Position numbers and translations under genes: made by a program. DNA of 64,000 nt from Nocardioides daejeonensis (GTDB lineage: Bacteria; Actinomycetota; Actinomycetes; Propionibacteriales; Nocardioidaceae). Positions 57,488 to 64,000 of this stretch are shown here, one piece after another (position 1 is the first letter of the stretch; each line of letters begins with the position of its first letter). Under the pieces are notes generated by a model that was not told the origin of the DNA, made no database searches, and saw only the letters and a list, made by a program, of their open reading frames with translations. Location: assembly GCF_003194585.1 (NCBI RefSeq), contig NZ_QHKZ01000003.1, forward strand, positions 434,001-498,000. Direction: 5' to 3'.

Positions 57488-59410
57488 TCACCCGGTGGCC
57501 GGGCCTGCGGCCTTCCCGTCCGTCGCCTCCGGATCGTCCGCGGATGTCTCCTCCGGCTCCTCGACGGACTCGTCTCGCTCCACGGAGAGCATGAAGTCGT
57601 CGCCGTGCTCCGTGACGCCGGTGACTACCGCCTGATGGACCGCCTCGACGGCGTACTGACGGCGGACGACGAGCGGGTCGTGGGCGAGGTCCTTCACCAG
57701 GGCGACGCAGAGACCCACCATCACGAAGACGAAGGGCACGGCCGCCACGATGGTGATGTTCTTGAGTCCGTCCAACGCGGTCTGCCCACCGATCAGCAGC
57801 ATCACCGCGGCCACGGCGCCGGTGGCGACACCCCAGAAGATGACCGGTGCGCGCTTCGGCTCAAGCGCCCCGTGCTGGGAGAGCGAACCCATCACGATCG
57901 AGGCCGCGTCGGCGCCCGAGACGAAGAAGATGCCCACCAGGATGATCACCAGCACGGTCGCGATCGAGGCCCACGGCAGCTGGTCGAGCGTGTTGAAGAG
58001 CTGCGCCTCGGCGCCGCCGTCGTAGACGCCCTTGCCGTCCATCTCGAACTTGATGGCGGCACCGCCGAAGATGGCGAACCAGACCAGGCTGACCAGGCTC
58101 GGCACCAGCAGCACCCCTGTGACGAACTGGCGGATGGTGCGGCCCTTGGAGATCCGAGCGATGAACATGCCGACGAAGGGCGTCCAAGAGATCCACCAGG
58201 CCCAGTAGAAGACGGTGTAGTAGGTCAGCCAGGACTCGGTGTAGGCGCCTTGGCCGTTGACCCGGCCGGCCATTTCCGGCATCAGGCCGACGTACTCGGT
58301 CATCACGCTGGGCAGGAAGTTCAGGATGAACATCGTCGGCCCCACGATGAAGACGAAGAGCGCCAGCAGCAGCGCCAACACCATGTTGATGTTCGACAGG
58401 TACTGGATGCCCCGGGAGACCCCGGAGACCGCCGACAGGATGAAGCAGATCGTGAGGAAGGTGATGATGCCGACCAGGACCCCGTTGCCGATCTCGCCCG
58501 CGCCACCGAAGATCTGCACGCCTTCCTTGATCTGCAGCGCACCCAGGCCCAGTGAGGCAGCGGAGCCGAAGAGCGTCGCGAAGATCGCCAGCATGTCGAT
58601 GACCTTGCCGACCGGACCATGCACCCGCTTGCCCAGCAGCGACTCGAACGCCGAGCTGACCAGCTGGAGCCGACCCTTGCGGAAGACGCCGTAGGCGATG
58701 GCGAGACCGACGACCGCGTAGATCGCCCAGGGGTGCAGCGTCCAGTGGAAGAGTGTCTGGGCCATCGCCTGCCGGGCCAGCTCCACCTGGTCCATCCCGT
58801 CGGTTCCGGGAATGCCGGCAGGCAGGTCCGGATCGGTCGCATCACCGGCGAAGAAGGTGAGCGGCTCGCTCACGCCGTAGAACATCAGCCCGATGCCCAT
58901 GCCAGCGGAGAACATCATGGCGATCCACGAGGAGGTGCGGAACTCCGGCTCGTCGTCGTCACGCCCGAGCGGGATGCCGCCGTACTTGCCGAGGGCCAGC
59001 CAGATCGCGAAGACCACGAACCCGGAGGCGGTCAGCACGAAGAACCAGCCGAGGTACTCCATCGCCCACCCGAGCGCATCGCCCGAGGCGTTGCTGAGCG
59101 AGTTGGTGCTCACGAAGCCCCAGACGAGGAAGCCGATCGCCAGGCCGGCGGTGATGCCGAAGACGACGCGGTCGAGCTTGCTGGTGTCCTGGGCCTCCTC
59201 GACCTCCACAGGGAAGTCGAGGGCAGGGTGGACCTGGGTCGCGGCATGGTCGGCACCAGGGCCGGTGCCGATCAGGGTGGTGGCGTTCTTGGGTGCTGCT
59301 GAGCTGCTGGGTCCTGAGCTGCTACGTGATGCTGCGTTGCTGGGTGGTGCAGTGGAAGCGCTGTCGGTCTCGGTCTGTTCGGTAGGGTCTGGCGCATTGT
59401 TCTGAGTCAC
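57488..59410 (-). CDS. BCCT family betaine/carnitine/choline-type transporter
   Basis: 640 aa from a GTG at 59410 (a GTG at 59443 is also in frame). Twelve hydrophobic helices after a Ser/Ala/Pro-rich N-terminal tail of about 75 residues. Family motifs GMGIGLMFYGVSEPL and WISWTPFVGMFIARISKGRTIR are intact. C-terminal tail acidic, as in osmoregulated BCCTs. AGGAGGAGG lies 21 nt upstream of this start, separated by a GGCGCG...CGCGCC hairpin that could bring it close. Na+- or H+-coupled uptake of a quaternary amine is expected. Confidence 0.88.
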   Translation of the reverse strand: MTQNNAPDPTEQTETDSASTAPPSNAASRSSSGPSSSAAPKNATTLIGTGPGADHAATQVHPALDFPVEVEEAQDTSKLDRVVFGITAGLAIGFLVWGFVSTNSLSNASGDALGWAMEYLGWFFVLTASGFVVFAIWLALGKYGGIPLGRDDDEPEFRTSSWIAMMFSAGMGIGLMFYGVSEPLTFFAGDATDPDLPAGIPGTDGMDQVELARQAMAQTLFHWTLHPWAIYAVVGLAIAYGVFRKGRLQLVSSAFESLLGKRVHGPVGKVIDMLAIFATLFGSAASLGLGALQIKEGVQIFGGAGEIGNGVLVGIITFLTICFILSAVSGVSRGIQYLSNINMVLALLLALFVFIVGPTMFILNFLPSVMTEYVGLMPEMAGRVNGQGAYTESWLTYYTVFYWAWWISWTPFVGMFIARISKGRTIRQFVTGVLLVPSLVSLVWFAIFGGAAIKFEMDGKGVYDGGAEAQLFNTLDQLPWASIATVLVIILVGIFFVSGADAASIVMGSLSQHGALEPKRAPVIFWGVATGAVAAVMLLIGGQTALDGLKNITIVAAVPFVFVMVGLCVALVKDLAHDPLVVRRQYAVEAVHQAVVTGVTEHGDDFMLSVERDESVEEPEETSADDPEATDGKAAGPATG

Positions 59411-59533
59411 GATTCGCAGGCGCGGTCCGCGCCTCCTCCTCACGGGATCGGGTCACAAGACCAACTGACCATACCCGGCAAACCGCCCGACAAACCCGAA
59501 TCCTCGAAGCGCTACTCGACACGTCCAGAGCCT

Positions 59534-59673
59534 GCGTCGAAACGCCAAGTTCAGCGTGTTGAGACGCCACTTTCAGACACTTGAGACGCCAGTTTCCTTG
59601 CACGACGCCGTGAAACTGGCGTCTCAAGTGTCTGAAAGTGGCTAGTCAACTGTCTACACGTGGCGTTTCGGCG
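59534..59673. repeat. 22-bp repeat array forming a very long hairpin
   Basis: Perfect 31-bp arms (59566-59596 and 59612-59642) around a 15-nt loop, extended outward by further mismatched pairing to about 59534 and 59673. Units repeat every 22 bp (GAGACGCCA-TTTCAG core). Same family as 32133-32176 and 43498-43640. Confidence 0.82.
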
Positions 59674-59675
59674 GG

Positions 59676-61103
59676 TCAGAGGATCTCACCCGGGGCGTAC
59701 GACGCAGCCTCCGGGTAACGCGCAGCCAGCGTCTCGACGGCGCTCACCACGGCGCGCACCTGGTCGACGGCGGCACCGGTGAAATCGATCGGCTCCGCGA
59801 CCAGCGCACCGATCTGCTCGCGGGTGAGGCCGAGCCGCGTGTCGGCTGCCAGCCGGTCGAAGAGATCGTTGACCGCGAGGCCCTGGCGCATCTCCAGGGC
59901 CACACCGACCGCGTGCTCCTTGATCGCCTCGTGCGCGGCCTCGCGTCCGACTCCGTTGCGCACCGCCGACATGAGCACCTTCGTGGTGGCCAGGAACGGC
60001 AGGTAGCGGTCGAGCTCACGCTGGATGACGGCAGGGAAAGCACCGAACTCGTCGAGCACGGTGAGGAAGGTCTGGAAGAGGCCGTCGGCCGCGAAGAAGG
60101 CGTCGGGCAGGGCGACCCGGCGCACGACCGAGCAGGAGACGTCGCCCTCGTTCCACTGGTCACCGGCGAGCTCGCCGACCATGGAGAGGTGACCGCGCAG
60201 GATCACGGCGAGACCGTTGACCCGCTCGCAGGAGCGGGTGTTCATCTTGTGCGGCATCGCCGACGAGCCGACCTGGCCCTCCTTGAAACCCTCGGTGACC
60301 AGTTCGATGCCGGCCATCAGCCGGATCGTGGTGGCGAGGTTGGAGGGGCCGGCGACCAACTGCACCAGCGCCGAGACGACCTCGAAGTCGAGCGAGCGCG
60401 GATAGACCTGACCGACCGAGGTCAGCACGGCCTCGAAGCCCAGGTGCACCGCGACCCGGTGCTCGAGCTCGGCGAGCTTGGTGGCGTCGCCGTCGAGCAG
60501 GTCGAGCATGTCCTGCGCGGTGCCCACCGGACCCTTGATGCCGCGCAGCGGGTAGCGGGCCAACAGCTCCTCGACGCGCTGCACCGCAACCAGCATCTCG
60601 TCGGCAACGGTGGCGAACCGCTTGCCCAGCGTGGTCGCCTGTGCGGCGACGTTGTGGGAGCGGCCCGCCATGACCGTCGCCTCGTGCTCGGCGGCCAGGC
60701 GAGCCAGCCGGGCGAGTGTTGCGACAGCGCGGTCGCGGACCACCTCGAGCGAGCGGCGTACCTGCAGCTGCTCGACGTTCTCGGTGAGGTCGCGCGAAGT
60801 CATGCCCTTGTGGATGTGCTCGTGCCCGGCGAGCGCGCAGAACTCCTCGATGCGCGCCTTCACGTCGTGTCGGGTGACCCGCTCTCGCGCGGCGATCGAG
60901 GCGAGGTCGACTTGGTCGACGACCGCTTCGTAGGCCTCCACGACCCCGTCCGGTACGTCGATCCCCAGGTCGCGCTGCGCCTTCAGCACCGCGATCCACA
61001 GCTGTCGCTCCAGGACGATCTTGTGCTCGGGAGACCAGATCTCGGCGAGGTCGGCAGCGGCGTAGCGGGTGGCAAGCACGTTGGGCACAGTCACGGTGCC
61101 CAT
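59676..61103 (-). CDS. purB: Adenylosuccinate lyase
   Basis: 475 aa. Fumarase/aspartase superfamily signature GSSAMPHKMN at 279-288, plus TSRDLTENV and AGRSHNVAAQ. It converts SAICAR to AICAR and adenylosuccinate to AMP. ATG at 61103 within a weak ribosome context. Upstream on the same strand lie a gene remnant and purD, so this is a purine locus. Confidence 0.95.
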   Translation of the reverse strand: MGTVTVPNVLATRYAAADLAEIWSPEHKIVLERQLWIAVLKAQRDLGIDVPDGVVEAYEAVVDQVDLASIAARERVTRHDVKARIEEFCALAGHEHIHKGMTSRDLTENVEQLQVRRSLEVVRDRAVATLARLARLAAEHEATVMAGRSHNVAAQATTLGKRFATVADEMLVAVQRVEELLARYPLRGIKGPVGTAQDMLDLLDGDATKLAELEHRVAVHLGFEAVLTSVGQVYPRSLDFEVVSALVQLVAGPSNLATTIRLMAGIELVTEGFKEGQVGSSAMPHKMNTRSCERVNGLAVILRGHLSMVGELAGDQWNEGDVSCSVVRRVALPDAFFAADGLFQTFLTVLDEFGAFPAVIQRELDRYLPFLATTKVLMSAVRNGVGREAAHEAIKEHAVGVALEMRQGLAVNDLFDRLAADTRLGLTREQIGALVAEPIDFTGAAVDQVRAVVSAVETLAARYPEAASYAPGEIL

Positions 61104-61153
61104 GATCTCACCCGCACCCGCCCGAGGAGATCACCGCCTCCGCTGACGAGACG

Positions 61154-61363
61154 TCAGTCGGGCAGCACATCGTCGAGCCGGATCACCACGGCGCCATAGC
61201 CGGGCACCTCGACCTCCCCGGTCGGATCCCGCGCATCGAAACTCGCCAGCAACTCCCAGCGCCCCTCGACACATCCAGACTCCTCTCCATGATCACCCGC
61301 GATCGGGCTCAAAGGAAGGCTGGCAAGCACCTCCGACGCATGGGGGTGCGTCAGAGCGGCAGC
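61154..61363 (-). pseudogene. Gene remnant between purD and purB
   Basis: A 69-codon open stretch continues in frame after the purD TGA and ends at 61154. It reads through ASEVLASLPLSPIAGD, WELLASFDARDP and VPGYGAVVIRLDDVLPD, which looks like the C-terminal beta domain of a glycoside hydrolase. No start codon with ribosome site is evident and the catalytic domain is missing. Decayed 3' end of a lost gene is the preferred reading. Confidence 0.45.
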
Positions 61364-62644
61364 TCAGTCGCGGAGGGAGGCGCCTTCGGTCACGCCGAGC
61401 GGCTCGGCGGCGATGTCGCTGCGCCGCTGCATGCCGTCGAACGAGATCAGGTCGGCGGCTGCGTAGGCCCGGGCGCGGGCGTCGGCGACGTCGTACCCGA
61501 GCGCACGGACGGCGAGCACCCGGCCGCCGGCGGTGACCAGCGCCTGCTCACCGCCGGATCCGGTGACGGCGGTGCCGGCGTGGATCACGTCGACGTCGGC
61601 GACCCCGTTGGCACGGCCGACGCCGGTGATGACGTCGCCCTTCGAGGACGACTCGGGGTAGCCGGCCGAAGCCAACACGACGGTCACGGAGGCGCCGTCA
61701 CGGAAGCGGGGCGGAGCGATCTCGGGCAGCCTGCCTCGGGCAGCAGCCAGCAGCAGCTCGCCGAGCGGCGACTCCAGGACCGCCAGGACCGGCTGAATGT
61801 CGGGATCACCGAAGCGGCAGTTGAACTCGATGACCTTGGGCCCGTCGTCGGTCAGGGCGAGTCCGACGTAGAGGCAGCCGACGAACGGCGCGCCCCGGCG
61901 CTCCATCTCGGCGAGCGTGGGGTCGACCACCTGCGCCATCACGGTGGCGGCCAGGTCGTCCGGCGCCCACGGGAGTGGCGAGTAGGAGCCCATCCCGCCG
62001 GTGTTGGGCCCGCGGCCACCGTCGAAGATCCGCTTGAAGTCCTGAGCCGGCTGCAGCGGGTAGGCCGCGTGACCGTCGCAGACCGCGAAGAGGGAGACCT
62101 CCGGACCGTCGAGGAACTCCTCCACGACCACGCGGCCGCAACCCGCGGCGTGCGCAAGTGCCTCAGCGCGGTCGGTCGTGACCACGACGCCCTTGCCTGC
62201 GGCGAGCGCATCGTCCTTCACGACGTACGGCGCCCCGAAGGCGTCGAGCGCAGCCGCGACCTCGTCAGGAGTGGTGCAGACGCGCGAGCCCGCCGTGGGC
62301 ACCCCCGCGGCTGCCATGACCTCCTTCGAGAAGGCCTTGGAGCCCTCGAGCTGAGCGGCGGCGGACGAGGGGCCGAAGCAGGCGATCCCGGCTGCGGTGA
62401 CCGCGTCGGCGACACCGGCGACGAGCGGCGCCTCGGGGCCGACCACGACCAGCTCGGCACCCACCTCCACCGCGAGAGCAGCCACAGCGGCGCCGTCCAT
62501 CGGGTCGACCGGGTGGAGCGTGGCGAAGGCGCCGATCCCCGGGTTGCCGGGTGCCGCATGCACCTCGCTCACCGCGGGATCCCGGGAGAGGGCGAGCGCC
62601 AACGCGTGCTCGCGGCCGCCAGTGCCGATCACCAAGGTCTTCAC
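61364..62644 (-). CDS. purD: Phosphoribosylamine-glycine ligase
   Basis: 426 aa, normal length. N-domain VIGTGGREHALA, ATP-grasp region with YVVKDDALAAGKGVVV, and the family signature RFGDPDIQPVL. Second step of de novo purine synthesis. ATG at 62644. Adjacent purB supports the call. Confidence 0.95.
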   Translation of the reverse strand: MKTLVIGTGGREHALALALSRDPAVSEVHAAPGNPGIGAFATLHPVDPMDGAAVAALAVEVGAELVVVGPEAPLVAGVADAVTAAGIACFGPSSAAAQLEGSKAFSKEVMAAAGVPTAGSRVCTTPDEVAAALDAFGAPYVVKDDALAAGKGVVVTTDRAEALAHAAGCGRVVVEEFLDGPEVSLFAVCDGHAAYPLQPAQDFKRIFDGGRGPNTGGMGSYSPLPWAPDDLAATVMAQVVDPTLAEMERRGAPFVGCLYVGLALTDDGPKVIEFNCRFGDPDIQPVLAVLESPLGELLLAAARGRLPEIAPPRFRDGASVTVVLASAGYPESSSKGDVITGVGRANGVADVDVIHAGTAVTGSGGEQALVTAGGRVLAVRALGYDVADARARAYAAADLISFDGMQRRSDIAAEPLGVTEGASLRD

Positions 62645-62688
62645 GTGCGCGGAGTCTAGTCGGCACCTGCGCCACCGATGCGACAGCG

Positions 62689-64000
62689 TCAGCCCGGCGC
62701 GAACTCGGCCATGCCAGCCTCAACCTGGTCCGCCTCCGCGTGAGCTCCCAGCGCCCTGAGGACGCCGGCAAGTCCCCGTCCCGCCGCCTCGGAGTGGGGG
62801 TCGTCCGCCAACACCTTCCGGAAGAGTCCCGCCGCACCGATCAGATCGCCGCGCTCCGCCTCCAGTCTCGCCAACCTGGTGGTGGCGTGCCGCACTGCCA
62901 ACTGCGCCTGCGCACGGACCCCGAGCGTCCACTCCGCATCGGCCTCGTCGGCAAACGGGTCACCCCGGTAGAGCTTCAGCGCCTTCCTCAACGCGGCACG
63001 ATCGCCCGAGACCGCCAGCGCATGGAACTCGTCGAGATCGATGTCGAGGTGTTCGAGATTGAGCCGAAGCAGATCGTCGTGCAGCTGGACATGGTGCTGG
63101 GTCGCGGCGGCCCGCGCCGGATCCAGTGCCCGCCGCACGGTCGCGAGGGCGACCGAGAACCGATTGGCGAGATTCTCAGGCTCCTCGTCCGGCCACAGCA
63201 GGTGCATGGCCGACTCCCTGTGTACGGCGGCGCCACGGCTGGCGACCAGGTACTTCAGCAGGGTCCGTGCCTTGCGCGAGGTCCACCGCACGTGGCTGCC
63301 GTCAGCACCCACCACCGCGAATCCTCCGAGCACACGGATCTGCGTCCGACCCTCGGCTGCGTTCTCCACAAGGTTCGTCGCCACGGCCGGAAGGCGTCCC
63401 TCGTGCGCCTCGGCGGTCGCCCGAGCGTCGAGGAGGCGCTGGGCCGACGCGGCGAGGGCTGGCATTCCCATCCGCCGCGCTCCGGCGAGTGCCTGGCTTG
63501 CCAGCCCCGCGACGTCGAGGTCGGGATCGGCGTTACGGTCGCCGAACTCCGCAAGCGTCAGCTGGGCCTCGACGAGCCACGGCTGGGCGCCGACCCGTAG
63601 GCACAGGTCCCGTGCCGCCTCGAGATGACGACGTGCCTGCGCTGGCCGACCCAGGCACTCGTGCACCAGCCCGAGGGGTCGATCGACCGTGCCCCAGAAC
63701 ACGAGACCAGAACCGATCGTGACGACACGACCGGCGTGAGGGACAAGCAGTTCGAGGAGCTCCGTCATGCGTCCGCGATCGCCTGTCACGCGGGCGAGCT
63801 CTGCCCACACCGTCAGGGTCGCAAGTCCGTTGCGACCCTGCAGGAGCGTGGCCGGCTCCGGCAGCAGCGCCACCAGCGCGGCAGCAGCATCCGCGCGACC
63901 TTGGCTCTGCCAGAGCCAGGCCAGCGAGGTCGGCCACAGCGGCTCGTGGGGCTCCTCCTGTCGAGCCCGCAGGAAGAGGGACTCGAGGGCTGCGCTGTCA
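62689..64000 (-). CDS. SARP/BTAD-type transcriptional regulator, partial (5' end outside window)
   Basis: 437 residues visible; the frame stays open to the right edge. N-terminal visible part is TPR-like helical repeats (ARRHLEAARDLCLRVG, AGLASQALAGARRMG). Then comes an OmpR-type winged helix (IRVLGGFAVVGADG...RKARTLLKYLV...LLWPDEEPENLANRFSVALATVRRAL) and a BTAD domain to the C-terminus. In classic SARPs the DNA-binding/BTAD unit is N-terminal; here it is C-terminal behind TPRs, as in large MalT/LuxR-like relatives. Target genes unknown. Confidence 0.82.
   Translation of the reverse strand, partial: DSAALESLFLRARQEEPHEPLWPTSLAWLWQSQGRADAAAALVALLPEPATLLQGRNGLATLTVWAELARVTGDRGRMTELLELLVPHAGRVVTIGSGLVFWGTVDRPLGLVHECLGRPAQARRHLEAARDLCLRVGAQPWLVEAQLTLAEFGDRNADPDLDVAGLASQALAGARRMGMPALAASAQRLLDARATAEAHEGRLPAVATNLVENAAEGRTQIRVLGGFAVVGADGSHVRWTSRKARTLLKYLVASRGAAVHRESAMHLLWPDEEPENLANRFSVALATVRRALDPARAAATQHHVQLHDDLLRLNLEHLDIDLDEFHALAVSGDRAALRKALKLYRGDPFADEADAEWTLGVRAQAQLAVRHATTRLARLEAERGDLIGAAGLFRKVLADDPHSEAAGRGLAGVLRALGAHAEADQVEAGMAEFAPG

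Noticed and set aside
61154..61363. Read-through extension of purD
   Set aside because: PurD is already full length at 426 aa and ends with a normal stop; nothing suggests programmed read-through.

Overview
The window is high-GC DNA with long reading frames on both strands, frequent GTG starts and many four-base stop/start overlaps. It encodes two F420-type (LLM class) oxidoreductases, a mycobacterial-type heme-degrading protein (MhuD) and a KshA-type Rieske oxygenase. This combination points to an actinobacterium, most likely Nocardioidaceae; that assignment is an inference from gene content and intergenic repeat style. No tRNA, rRNA, transposase or CRISPR array was seen.

Layout. (1) 1-7254 (-): an operon with DUF35, thiolase-like aldolase, two MaoC-type hydratase subunits, two family III CoA-transferases and two acyl-CoA dehydrogenases, divergent from an IclR regulator (7411-8229). 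(2) 8884-15645 (-): SDR, acyl-CoA carboxylase beta subunit, acyl-CoA ligase, SDR, thioesterase and thiolase. (3) 15797-23009 (+): LLM oxidoreductase, NTF2-like, SDR, NTF2-like, LLM, then SDR, ligase, VOC and enoyl-CoA hydratase, followed by a TetR gene (-), an oxygenase-like gene and a peptide-type binding lipoprotein. (4) 26783-39262 (-): a long series equivalent to the mycobacterial igr/cholesterol side-chain genes (chsH2 split in two, chsH1, ltp2), plus a ColD/RfbH-like PLP protein, SDRs, a thiolase, acyl-CoA dehydrogenases including a fused one, and an enoyl-CoA hydratase homologue. It is divergent from a KstR2-like TetR. (5) 40050-47736: a pair of Lys-rich small proteins, a TSUP permease and a complete Dpp/Opp-type ABC transporter. 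(6) 47880-54442: ligase, SDR, a 3-alpha-hydroxysteroid dehydrogenase-like SDR, TetR, kshA, a small Cys protein and an SDR. (7) 54570-64000: mhuD, two secreted Lys/Ala and Leu/Gly/Pro-rich proteins, a BCCT transporter, purB, a gene remnant, purD and the 3' part of a SARP/BTAD-type regulator.

How the genes fit together. KshA hydroxylates C9 of 3-ketosteroids, 3-alpha-HSD oxidises 3-alpha-hydroxysteroids, and the ligases, acyl-CoA dehydrogenases, ChsH1/ChsH2, Ltp2 and thiolases shorten a steroid side chain. The simplest reading is a steroid (perhaps bile-acid-type) degradation region. It carries a second, diverged aldolase module of unknown substrate at its left end. Three putative operator families tie the blocks together: a KstR2-like site, an AGAACCNNGTTYCRGTT site found three times, and a GGTTCC...GGGAAC inverted repeat found at two divergent promoters.
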